Positions 1 to 6,653 of a DNA stretch of 13,500 nucleotides are shown here, one piece after another. The notes under the pieces were generated by a model. The model saw only the letters and a program-made list of their open reading frames with translations. It searched no databases and was not told where the DNA came from. A program made the position numbers and the translations under genes. Source of the stretch: Lichenicoccus sp964245755 (lineage in GTDB: Bacteria; Pseudomonadota; Alphaproteobacteria; Acetobacterales; Acetobacteraceae); assembly GCA_964245755.1 (NCBI GenBank), contig CAXTNV010000100.1:1-13500 (forward strand), given 5' to 3'. Every line of letters begins with the position of its first letter. Within the stretch, counting starts at the first letter, position 1.

Positions 1-1326
1 GATCTGCAGGATGTCGGCAGCTGGCTCGGGCGGTCCTGGATCGACATCGTCACGATCGAGAGCCGTCCGAAGGTCGAGGCGCTGCTCGGCAACGCGCTGG
101 GCAACGGCGATCCGCATCTGCGCCACCTGAATCATCCGGCGGTCGACGGCAGCGACGTGGCGATCCAGTACTCCGCCGTGGGCATCGCCGGACGCGACGC
201 GATCGCCGCCTTCGGCAACGATCTGCGCCCGCTGTCGCTGCTGCAGCAGCGGCTGGTAGAGGCGCAGCAGTCGCTGGAGCGCGACTATTCGAGCATGCGC
301 CAGGCGCAGCAGCGCTACCGGCTGCTGTTCGACATCTCGCTCGATCCGCTGCTGGTGCTGGATGCGACGACGCTGAAGATCGTCGAGATCAACGCCGCCG
401 CGCGCGAACTCACGGGAAGCGTGCTGCCGCGCGGCTGGACGCTCGCCGACCTGTTCGACCCGCAGGACCGGCCGTCGGTGGAGCGGTTCCTGCGCACGAT
501 GCGCACCTCCGGCCGTGCCGACGCGCTGCGCTCGCGCCTGGCGACCCCCGCACCGGATGGTGCTCGGGAGATGACGATCTCGGCGTCGCTGCTGCACGAG
601 GACGAGGGCACGCTGCTGCTGGCGCGGCTGTCGTTGTCCGCGCCGCGCGCCGAGCTGACCAGCTCGACGCTGAACGGCAGGCTGCTCAACGCGCTCGAGC
701 AGGCGCCGGACGGCTACGTGTTCACCGACGATGCCGGCACCGTGCTCGCCGCCAACGCCGCCTTCCTCGACATGGCGCAGCTCGCCTCGCTCGACCACGC
801 GCGCGACCGCAAGCTCGCCGACTGGCTCGGACGCGCCGGCATGGAAGTCGACATGGACGTGCTGATCGCCAACCTGCGCAGCCGCGGCTCGGTGCGGCTT
901 TATGCCACCGAGCTGCGCGGCCAGTACGGACGCGAGACCAGCGTGGAGATCTCGGCGGTGCTGGTGCGCGGAAGCGAGCCGGTCGCTTACGGCTTCGCGA
1001 TCCGCGACGTCGCGCGACGCATCGCCGGCGGCGTCTCCAGGCAGCCGATGGAGCTCGGGCGTTCCCCGGAGCAGCTGGTCGAGCTGATCGGACGGGTGTC
1101 GCTGAAGGACCTGGTGCGCGACGCCACCGACGTGATCGAGCGGCTCTGCATCGAGGCGGCGCTGAAGCTGTCGGGAGACAATCGTGCCTCCGCCGCCGAG
1201 ATGCTCGGGCTGAGCCGCCAGAGCCTTTACGTCAAGCTCCGGCGCTACGGCCTGGGCGACCTCGAGGACGTGCTGGCCCCGGAGGCGGCCGTCGAAGGCG
1301 GAGAGCTGAACGGTTTGCCGCCGTGA
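1..1326 (+). CDS. ppsR: PpsR/CrtJ photosynthesis repressor, 5' partial
   Basis: The frame is open from the first base, so the gene starts upstream of the window; 441 codons are visible. The family represses bch, crt and light-harvesting genes under oxygen or strong light by binding TGT-N12-ACA sites. Window codons 7-50 resemble the end of the N-terminal PAS-like domain (W-x-D-x-V-T-x-E-S-R-P-K-V). A glutamine-rich coiled linker follows (about codons 80-105), then two PAS domains (about 105-215 and 226-335), then a Fis-type helix-turn-helix (about 372-424, with N-R-A-S-A-A-E-M-L-G-L-S-R-Q-S-L-Y). The only cysteine in the visible part is codon 383 (bases 1147-1149), at the start of the HTH domain. 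The second cysteine known in Rhodobacter PpsR/CrtJ, at the end of the first PAS, is absent. The stop codon overlaps the GTG start of bchG (GTGA), so translation is probably coupled. Identity is near certain from domain order, HTH sequence and the bch neighbours. Confidence 0.95.
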   Translation, partial: DLQDVGSWLGRSWIDIVTIESRPKVEALLGNALGNGDPHLRHLNHPAVDGSDVAIQYSAVGIAGRDAIAAFGNDLRPLSLLQQRLVEAQQSLERDYSSMRQAQQRYRLLFDISLDPLLVLDATTLKIVEINAAARELTGSVLPRGWTLADLFDPQDRPSVERFLRTMRTSGRADALRSRLATPAPDGAREMTISASLLHEDEGTLLLARLSLSAPRAELTSSTLNGRLLNALEQAPDGYVFTDDAGTVLAANAAFLDMAQLASLDHARDRKLADWLGRAGMEVDMDVLIANLRSRGSVRLYATELRGQYGRETSVEISAVLVRGSEPVAYGFAIRDVARRIAGGVSRQPMELGRSPEQLVELIGRVSLKDLVRDATDVIERLCIEAALKLSGDNRASAAEMLGLSRQSLYVKLRRYGLGDLEDVLAPEAAVEGGELNGLPP

Positions 1327-2234
1327 GCGCGCCGGTCTCGATCGCCCACCCCGGCTCCGCCCGGCGGCAGGCGACGCCGGCGCCGGTTGCGGTGCTGACG
1401 CTGCTCAAGCCGATCACCTGGTTCGCGCCGATGTGGGCGTTCGGCTGCGGGCTGGTCTCGTCCGGCCGGCCGATCGAGGCGCACCTGCTTACCGCCGCCG
1501 CAGGCGTGGTCCTCGCCGGTCCGCTGCTCTGCGGCACCAGCCAGGCGGTGAACGACTGGTTCGACCGCCACGTCGATGCGATCAACGAGCCGAACCGGCC
1601 GATACCGTCCGGCCGCATTCCCGGTCGCTGGGGCCTGGGCCTCGCCATCGGCTGGAGCCTGCTCTCGCTCGCCGTGGCGCTGGCGCTCGGGCCGTGGGTA
1701 TCGGTCGCCGGGTCGCTGGGCCTGCTGCTGGCCTGGGCATACAGCGCGCCGCCGGTGCGGCTGAAGCAGAACGGCTGGTGGGGCAACCTCGCGGTCGGCA
1801 TCAGCTACGAGGGCATGTCGTGGTTCGCCGGTGCTGCGGTCCTGCAATCGGCGATGCCCGACGCCCGCATCATCGCCACCGCGCTGCTCTACAGCATCGG
1901 CGCACACGGCATCATGACGCTGAACGACTTCAAGTCCATCGAGGGGGACAGGCAGATGGGAATCGCATCGCTGCCGGCGCAGCTCGGCCCGCAGCAGGCC
2001 TGCCGTCTCGCCTGCGCGGTGATGACGGTCCCGCAGCTCGCCATGATCGCCCTGCTCTGGCGCTGGGGCCTGCCGGTGTACGCGGCTGCGGTCGGCGTGC
2101 TGACGCTCGCGCAGGCGGCGCTGATGGTCCGCCTGCTCGCCTCGCCGCGCGAGCGGGCACCTTGGTACAACGCGACCGGGACCAGCCTCTACGTGATCGG
2201 CATGCTGGTGGCGGCCTTCGGTTTGCGGCCATGA
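1323..2234 (+). CDS. bchG: Bacteriochlorophyll synthase (chlorophyll synthase family prenyltransferase)
   Basis: A 303-aa integral membrane prenyltransferase of the UbiA superfamily. It esterifies bacteriochlorophyllide a with geranylgeranyl (or phytyl) diphosphate, the step that makes the pigment lipophilic. The first Asp-rich motif is at residues 77-93 (N-D-W-F-D-R-H-V-D-A-I-N-E-P-N-R-P) and the second at 201-210 (N-D-F-K-S-I-E-G-D-R). Both are diagnostic of BchG/ChlG rather than of UbiA or COX10. Hydrophobic helices are spread over the whole length, and the size is normal for the family. The GTG start is chosen because it overlaps the ppsR stop by 4 bases and leaves a normal N-terminus; there is no convincing Shine-Dalgarno, as expected for a coupled start. 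Its stop in turn overlaps the bchP start (ATGA). In Rhodobacter a pucC-like gene lies between bchG and bchP; here there is none. Confidence 0.95.
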   Translation: MSAPVSIAHPGSARRQATPAPVAVLTLLKPITWFAPMWAFGCGLVSSGRPIEAHLLTAAAGVVLAGPLLCGTSQAVNDWFDRHVDAINEPNRPIPSGRIPGRWGLGLAIGWSLLSLAVALALGPWVSVAGSLGLLLAWAYSAPPVRLKQNGWWGNLAVGISYEGMSWFAGAAVLQSAMPDARIIATALLYSIGAHGIMTLNDFKSIEGDRQMGIASLPAQLGPQQACRLACAVMTVPQLAMIALLWRWGLPVYAAAVGVLTLAQAALMVRLLASPRERAPWYNATGTSLYVIGMLVAAFGLRP

Positions 2235-3466
2235 GCGCGATCGGGCGCGATGCCGCGCCGCGCCGCGACATGGACGCGGTGCAGCCGGTTTACGACGTCA
2301 TCGTGGTCGGCGGCGGCCCGTCCGGGTCCACCGCGGCGCGCGACCTGGCGATCGCAGGCCGGTCGGTGCTGCTGCTCGAGCGCGGCGGCCGGATCAAGCC
2401 CTGCGGCGGCGCGATCCCGCCACGGTTGATCGAGGACTTTGCGATCCCGGATCATCTGCTGATGGCGCGGGTACGCGGCGCACGCATCATCTCGCCCAGC
2501 GACCGCATCGCCGACATGCCCATCGACGGCGCCGGCTTCGTCGGCATGGTCGACCGCGAGGACTTCGACGAGTGGCTCCGCGCGCGCGCCGAGGCCGCGG
2601 GCGCCCGGCGGCTGTGCGGGCGCTTCGAGCAGCTCGGCCGCGACCATGACGGGATCGCCCTCGTGCAGGGCATGACCACCGGCAAGGGCGCGGCGGTGCG
2701 CTTCAGCCTCCGCGCGCGCTGCGTCATCGGCGCCGACGGCGCACGCTCCGCCGTCGCCAGGCAGGCAGTCCCCGGTGCGGATCGGATGCGCTACGTGTAC
2801 GCCTACCACGAGATCGTCCGCTCGCCGCGCGACGCCGGCTTCGATGGCACGCGCTGCGACGTCTACTACCGCGGCGCGCTGTCGCCGGACTTCTACGGCT
2901 GGGTGTTCCCGCACGGCGACACCACCAGCGTCGGCCTCGGCAGCGCCCAGAAGGGCTTCGGGCTGCGCCGCGCCACCGATGCGCTGCGCGAGGCCGCCGG
3001 CCTCACCGACGCGCAGACGATCCGGCGCGAGGGCGCGCCGATCCCGCTCAAGCCGCTGCGTCGCTGGGATAACGGCCGCGACGTGGTGCTGGCCGGTGAC
3101 GCCGCCGGGGTGGTCGCCCCGGCTTCCGGCGAGGGCCTGTACTACGCGATGACCGGCGGCGCGCTGGCGGCCGCGGCGGCGCACGACTTCATCGCGACCG
3201 GCGATGCGCGCTGCCTGCGCCGGGCGAGACGCCGCTTCATGCGTGCGCACGGCCAAGTGTTTGCCATCCTCGGCATCATGCAGCGCTTCTGGTACAGCAC
3301 CGACGGCCGGCGCGAGCGGTTCGTGGCGATCTGCCGCGACCGCGACGTGCAGCACCTCACCTGGGCCGCCTACATGACCAAGGAGCTGGTGCGCGCGAAG
3401 CCGATCGCGCACGTCAGGATCTTCTTCAAGAACATCCTGCACCTGACCGGCGTGCTCTCGACATGA
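2231..3466 (+). CDS. bchP: Geranylgeranyl reductase (bacteriochlorophyll tail)
   Basis: A 411-aa FAD-dependent reductase that saturates three double bonds of the geranylgeranyl tail of bacteriochlorophyll to give phytyl. The N-terminal Rossmann motif D-V-I-V-V-G-G-G-P-S-G is at residues 22-32, followed by the family-typical K-P-C-G-G-A-I-P-P at 56-64. The second FAD segment I-G-A-D-G-A-R-S is at 166-173, and the third, G-D-A-A-G-V-V-A-P-A-S-G-E-G, at 289-302. Length and motifs match BchP/ChlP. The frame stays open far upstream inside bchG, but the ATG at 2231 is chosen because it overlaps the bchG stop (ATGA) and puts the FAD motif about 20 residues in. An internal ATG at 2270 is a less likely alternative. 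The stop overlaps the tspO start (ATGA). Confidence 0.95.
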   Translation: MSAIGRDAAPRRDMDAVQPVYDVIVVGGGPSGSTAARDLAIAGRSVLLLERGGRIKPCGGAIPPRLIEDFAIPDHLLMARVRGARIISPSDRIADMPIDGAGFVGMVDREDFDEWLRARAEAAGARRLCGRFEQLGRDHDGIALVQGMTTGKGAAVRFSLRARCVIGADGARSAVARQAVPGADRMRYVYAYHEIVRSPRDAGFDGTRCDVYYRGALSPDFYGWVFPHGDTTSVGLGSAQKGFGLRRATDALREAAGLTDAQTIRREGAPIPLKPLRRWDNGRDVVLAGDAAGVVAPASGEGLYYAMTGGALAAAAAHDFIATGDARCLRRARRRFMRAHGQVFAILGIMQRFWYSTDGRRERFVAICRDRDVQHLTWAAYMTKELVRAKPIAHVRIFFKNILHLTGVLST

Positions 3467-3939
3467 GCGTGCCCACCATCGTCGCCAGCGCCTCGGTGGT
3501 CGCTGTTCTGGGCGTGGGCGGCGCGCTGACCCGGATCGGATCCTGGTACGCGGCGCTGCGCAAGCCGAGCTGGCAGCCGCCGGGCTGGCTGTTCGCCCCG
3601 GTCTGGAGCGTGATCGGCGGTCTGACGGCGTGGGCTGGCGTCGTCGCCTGGGAGTCGCTGCGCACCTCGCTGGAACGCGGCGTGCTGCTCGCGCTGTTCG
3701 CGCTGAACGGCGTGCTGAACATCCTCTGGAGCCTGCTCTTCTTCAACCGCGAGCGACCGGACTGGGCGCTCAGGGAAGTGCTGCTGCTCTGGCTCTCGAT
3801 CCTGGCGCTGATCGTCGATACGGCGGTCCGCACACCGAAGGCCGCTTGGCTGCTGGCGCCATACCTCGTGTGGGTGTCGTTCGCGGCGTTCCTCAACCTG
3901 GTCATCGTGCGGCTCAACCCGCAAGCGCGACCCTCCTGA
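3463..3939 (+). CDS. tspO: TspO/MBR family tryptophan-rich sensory protein
   Basis: A 158-aa membrane protein with five predicted helices, matching the normal family size. Family hallmarks are W-Y-A-A-L-R-K-P-S-W-Q-P-P at residues 28-40, F-A-P-V-W at 44-48, L-N-G-V-L-N-I-L-W-S-L-L-F-F at 81-94 and A-P-Y-L-V-W-V-S-F-A-A-F-L-N at 132-145. In Rhodobacter sphaeroides TspO (formerly CrtK) sits in the outer membrane, binds porphyrins and lowers expression of photosynthesis genes in response to oxygen. A similar role is inferred here from its place in the bch operon. It overlaps bchP by 4 bases and is followed 11 bases later by hemC. In Rhodobacter the gene is attached to crtIB; here it has moved to the bch run, and crtIB lies about 1.7 kb away on the other strand. 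Confidence 0.93.
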   Translation: MSVPTIVASASVVAVLGVGGALTRIGSWYAALRKPSWQPPGWLFAPVWSVIGGLTAWAGVVAWESLRTSLERGVLLALFALNGVLNILWSLLFFNRERPDWALREVLLLWLSILALIVDTAVRTPKAAWLLAPYLVWVSFAAFLNLVIVRLNPQARPS

Positions 3940-3950
3940 TCGGAACCAGC

Positions 3951-5078
3951 ATGAGCGCTCCCGACCTGCACGCCATCGATCCGCATGAGATTGCCGAGAA
4001 GGTCAGCCTTGCCCTGGAGAAGCTCATCGCGGCGCGCGGGGCGCACTGCCCCGCTTCCGGCGAGACGCAGGATCCGGCACCGGGGGCGCCCGCCGTCATC
4101 AGCGTGCCGCGCCATCGCCCGACCTTGCCGCTGCGCGTCGGCACCCGCGGCTCGCCGCTGGCGCTGACCCAGACCCGCGGCTTCCTCGCCATGCTGGCCC
4201 GGCTCTGTCCGCGCCTGCAGGAGATGGACGTGTTCCGCGAGCAGGTCATCCGCACCACGGGCGATGCGGTGCAGGACCGCCCGCTGGCGGAGATCGGCGG
4301 CAAGGGGCTGTTCGCCAAGGAGATCCACGAGGCGCTGCTCGACCGGCGGATCGATCTTGCGGTGCACAGCCTGAAGGATCTGGAGACCACGCTGCCGCCC
4401 GGCATCGTGCTCGCCTGCACGCTGCGGCGCGAGGACCCGCGCGACGCCCTGATCCTCGGCGACACCTGCGGCAGCTTCGACCCGGCGTCGGGCGGCCGCG
4501 ACTTCTATGCCTGCCTGCCGCGGGGCGCGCTGATCGGCACCGCTTCGGTGCGGCGCCAGGCGCAGCTGCTGCATGCGCGGCCCGACCTGCGGGTCGCCAT
4601 GCTGCGCGGCAACGTGCAGTCCCGCCTGGACAAGATCCGGCATGGCGTCTGCGATGCCAGCCTGCTGGCGCTGGCGGGTCTGCGCCGGCTCGGTCTCGAT
4701 CACGAGGCGTCGCTGGTGCTGGATCCCGAGATCATGGTGCCGGCTGGTTGCCAGGGTGTGGTCGGGATCACCGCGCGCGAGGACGCCACCGAGTTGCGCA
4801 CCCTGCTGAAGACGATCGAGGACCAGGATGCGCGTCATACTGCGACGGCGGAGCGCACCCTGCTGCAGAGCCTCGACGGATCCTGCCGCTCACCGATCGG
4901 CGCCCATGCGGAGATGCGCCCGGACGGCCGGCTGCACCTCACGGGCCTAGTCGCGCGCGAGGACGGTTCGTTCCTGCTGCGCCGGAGCCTGTCCGGGCCG
5001 GCAGAGGATGGCTGCGCGCTGGCGCAGGAGCTGGCCTGCTCGCTGCGTGCCGACAGCCCCTGCGATATCTTCGCCTGA
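3951..5078 (+). CDS. hemC: Porphobilinogen deaminase (hydroxymethylbilane synthase) with N-terminal extension
   Basis: A 375-aa protein that polymerises four porphobilinogen molecules into hydroxymethylbilane, the common precursor of haem and bacteriochlorophyll, in the cytoplasm. The catalytic core begins near residue 60 (L-P-L-R-V-G-T-R-G-S-P-L-A-L-T-Q). The catalytic Asp is D143 in H-S-L-K-D, and the dipyrromethane cofactor cysteine is C312 in L-D-G-S-C-R-S-P-I-G. The family is usually about 300-325 aa, so roughly 58 residues are extra at the N-terminus. The ATG at 3951 is chosen because it lies 11 bases after the tspO stop; GTG at 4104 would give a normal-length 324-aa protein but has no visible ribosome site. 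Departures from the usual sequence are K-D-L-E instead of K-D-V/M-P after the catalytic Asp, and P-A-G-C-Q-G instead of P-A-x-G-Q-G. This suggests a divergent, possibly photosynthesis-dedicated copy; a housekeeping hemC elsewhere is an inference. Confidence 0.92.
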   Translation: MSAPDLHAIDPHEIAEKVSLALEKLIAARGAHCPASGETQDPAPGAPAVISVPRHRPTLPLRVGTRGSPLALTQTRGFLAMLARLCPRLQEMDVFREQVIRTTGDAVQDRPLAEIGGKGLFAKEIHEALLDRRIDLAVHSLKDLETTLPPGIVLACTLRREDPRDALILGDTCGSFDPASGGRDFYACLPRGALIGTASVRRQAQLLHARPDLRVAMLRGNVQSRLDKIRHGVCDASLLALAGLRRLGLDHEASLVLDPEIMVPAGCQGVVGITAREDATELRTLLKTIEDQDARHTATAERTLLQSLDGSCRSPIGAHAEMRPDGRLHLTGLVAREDGSFLLRRSLSGPAEDGCALAQELACSLRADSPCDIFA

Positions 5079-5087
5079 GGGGCTCAG
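5075..5087. other. Short hairpin holding two convergent stop codons
   Basis: CTGAG-GGG-CTCAG forms a 5-bp stem with a 3-base loop. The left arm contains the hemC stop codon, and the right arm contains the stop of the opposite-strand hypothetical gene. No T-run follows on either strand, so it is a weak candidate for a bidirectional terminator. It may be accidental. Confidence 0.25.
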
Positions 5088-5386
5088 CGCGCGCCGAAGC
5101 GGATCGCGGCCACCGTCGAGTAAATAAGCGCCAGCGAGTCCTTGTTGAACGGTTCGGTGGAGGTGGGCGTGATCAACCGGTTCTGCACATCGCTCAGGGC
5201 CTCGACCGCCTGCACCGTGTTCGGATCGACGTCGGACCGGTTCGCGACTGGCATCAAGTATAGCAACAAAAGTGCATGGGTATTGACGTGCTCGGCATCG
5301 AGTGCCGACCGGAGGCAGGGTGCCCCGGGATCGACATCGACCACGGCCGCGGTGGGGTCGTCAGAGAAGGCTTTCCTTGCGAGCAT
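5084..5386 (-). CDS. Hypothetical protein, 100 aa
   Basis: A 100-aa protein of no family I recognise. It is acidic in its first third (S-D-D at 8-10, V-D-V-D-P at 16-20), has a short hydrophobic stretch A-L-L-L-L-Y-L-M-P-V-A at 38-48, and then a mixed helical-looking C-terminal half. It has no signal peptide, no cysteine motif and no clear membrane helix. Translation is plausible: GGAG at 5395-5398 lies 8 bases before the ATG, and the amino-acid mix is balanced rather than the Arg/Ala/Pro-rich text of the shadow frames nearby. It converges on hemC with a 5-base gap and starts 5 bases after the stop of an orphan open frame upstream, hinting at an old two-gene unit. Base composition here is less GC-rich than in its neighbours, which suggests a separate origin. 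It could be a real small gene or a decaying one. Confidence 0.5.
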   Translation of the reverse strand: MLARKAFSDDPTAAVVDVDPGAPCLRSALDAEHVNTHALLLLYLMPVANRSDVDPNTVQAVEALSDVQNRLITPTSTEPFNKDSLALIYSTVAAIRFGAR

Positions 5387-5391
5387 AAGTG

Positions 5392-5556
5392 CTACTCCAT
5401 CGGGAACATCGTCTTCGCTTGCTCGACATTGTTGAACTCGTAAGACTTGTCCGCATCTGCACGGCCGTTATTGAAGTATCCAGATGCGCAGCCATTCCAA
5501 ATTATGGAACGATCCTGTTCGCCTCCTGTCGGGGCAGTTCTGCCTGCTTTTGTTTC
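5392..5556 (-). pseudogene. Start-less open frame, probable 3' remnant of a gene
   Basis: Between two TAG stops (5557-5559 and 5392-5394) lie 54 codons in one frame with no ATG, GTG or TTG at a usable place; the only ATGs are codons 50 and 53. The last 40 or so residues nevertheless read like a real soluble protein: S-I-I-W-N-G-C-A-S-G-Y-F-N-N-G-R, then K-S-Y-E-F-N-N-V-E-Q-A-K-T-M-F-P-M-E before the stop. This is rich in N, Y, F, W and D/E, unlike shadow frames of GC-rich DNA. The simplest reading is the C-terminal end of a gene whose front was lost or frameshifted when this spot beside crtB was rearranged. Its final codons contain the GGAG ribosome site of the 100-aa gene downstream, so the two were probably once cotranslated. 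I do not recognise the family. Confidence 0.4.
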
Positions 5557-5636
5557 CTACTTTGATGAGATTTCGGCAATGTCTAATTAACGCCGTTTGC
5601 TGCTGCCGGCCAAACTGCTGCAATGCAACAGAAAGA
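5557..5636. other. Short non-coding gap 3' of crtB
   Basis: This stretch of relatively AT-rich sequence lies just after the crtB stop in the crtB direction. CTGTTG-cattg-CAGCAG next to the stop could form a weak 6-bp hairpin with one G-U pair. No T-run follows, so I do not call a terminator. Together with 5387-5556 it is the least GC-rich part of the window. Confidence 0.4.
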
Positions 5637-6653
5637 TCAGGGAACGGCCGCTTCGTTGTGGCCTGTGGCGGGCGAGATCGGCACCCTAGCCGCGACTAGG
5701 CTGCGCGGCGGTGACTGGCAGCTGCTCATGGATGCCGTTCCGGCTCCGCCATCGGCGCCGCGTTCGCCGCGCAAGGCGCCGTGCAGGCCGGGATCATGTG
5801 GCTGCGGCTGCCGGTTGCCGAGCGACGTGGGCAGGCTCCGGCCCAGCACCAGCAGACGCCTCGTGCGCGGCACCACCTGCCGGGATGACGAAAGATACGC
5901 AGGTCCGAGTGCCCGGATCTGCTGCCCGATCTCGCGGTAGAGCGAGGCGGCCGAGCCGACGGCGAGGCGCGACCGCCACGGCAGGTAGGCGAGGCCCTGA
6001 TGCCCGCTGGCATAGTACAGTTCCGCGAGATCGAGCACCCGGATCACCGCCTTGAACACCGGCTCGGGGCGGCACAGCTCGCTCGGCGGCACCCAGCTGG
6101 TCGGCAGGTAGACCCGGTCGCGCCGCGCGTCCTCGACCACGTCGCGGGCGATGTTGGTCAGCTGCATCGCCACCCCGAGATCGAGCGCGTGCGGCGCTGC
6201 GAGCGGATCTTGCACGCCGAGCAGCCGGCACATCAGCAGCCCGACGGTGCCGGCGGCGCCGTAGGCGTAGCGCAGCAATGCCGTGACGTCGGGGATCCGC
6301 ACCGGTCCGAGGTCGCCGAGCATGGTATCGATGAGCCTCGCCGCCACCATCGGGTCGAGGCAGTGTCGCGCAGCGAGTTCGAGGAAGCCGCTCACTGTCG
6401 GATGCGTCGCCTCGCCCTGCAGCATCGAGCGACGCAACGAGAGCAGGGCGATCCTGGCGCTGTCCGGGTCGTCGGCCTCGTCGGCCAGATCGTCGACGTA
6501 GCGGCAGAAGCTGTAAAGCTCGGCGGCGTCGTTCAGCAGGTCGCGCGGCAGCAGGTTGCCGGCGAGCCGGAAGCTGCGGCCGTGGCGGCTGAGGGTGGCG
6601 AGTGCGGTCGTCGGCTGCGTCGGATCCGCCTGCGGCCGCGACCGCAGGCTCAT
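5637..6653 (-). CDS. crtB: Phytoene synthase
   Basis: A 338-aa enzyme that condenses two geranylgeranyl diphosphates into 15-cis-phytoene, the first committed carotenoid step. The squalene/phytoene synthase fold is recognised by both Asp-rich sites: D-D-L-A-D-E at residues 54-59 and N-I-A-R-D-V-V-E-D at 167-175, the latter followed by R-V-Y-L-P. The family-typical end V-V-P-R-T-R-R-L-L-V-L-G-R-S-L is at 260-274. The ATG overlaps the crtI stop (ATGA at 6650-6653), so translation is coupled to crtI. About 55 residues follow the normal end of the family (after about residue 283). They look low in quality (Gly/Ser/Pro mix), whereas one alternative frame gives a short Ala/Pro tail that stops at 5726. 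A small frameshift near 5790-5800, or simply a variable tail, are both possible. Core function is not in doubt. Confidence 0.93.
   Translation of the reverse strand: MSLRSRPQADPTQPTTALATLSRHGRSFRLAGNLLPRDLLNDAAELYSFCRYVDDLADEADDPDSARIALLSLRRSMLQGEATHPTVSGFLELAARHCLDPMVAARLIDTMLGDLGPVRIPDVTALLRYAYGAAGTVGLLMCRLLGVQDPLAAPHALDLGVAMQLTNIARDVVEDARRDRVYLPTSWVPPSELCRPEPVFKAVIRVLDLAELYYASGHQGLAYLPWRSRLAVGSAASLYREIGQQIRALGPAYLSSSRQVVPRTRRLLVLGRSLPTSLGNRQPQPHDPGLHGALRGERGADGGAGTASMSSCQSPPRSLVAARVPISPATGHNEAAVP

Noticed and set aside
2189..3442. 417-codon minus-strand frame opposite bchP
   Set aside because: It is a shadow of bchP, whose FAD motifs and junction overlaps are clear; no motif is seen in the antisense product.
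3426..4838. 470-codon minus-strand frame opposite tspO and hemC
   Set aside because: It lies opposite two well-supported genes and its Arg/Ala/Gln-rich text is typical of shadow frames in GC-rich coding DNA.
5430..5447. Another one-mismatch PpsR-like site, TGT-N12-ACT
   Set aside because: It lies inside the start-less open frame with no promoter nearby, and shows that such near-matches occur by chance.
5484..5699. 71-codon plus-strand frame rich in cysteine
   Set aside because: There is no ribosome site, it overlaps the crtB end and the protein-like frame on the other strand, and its composition does not look natural.
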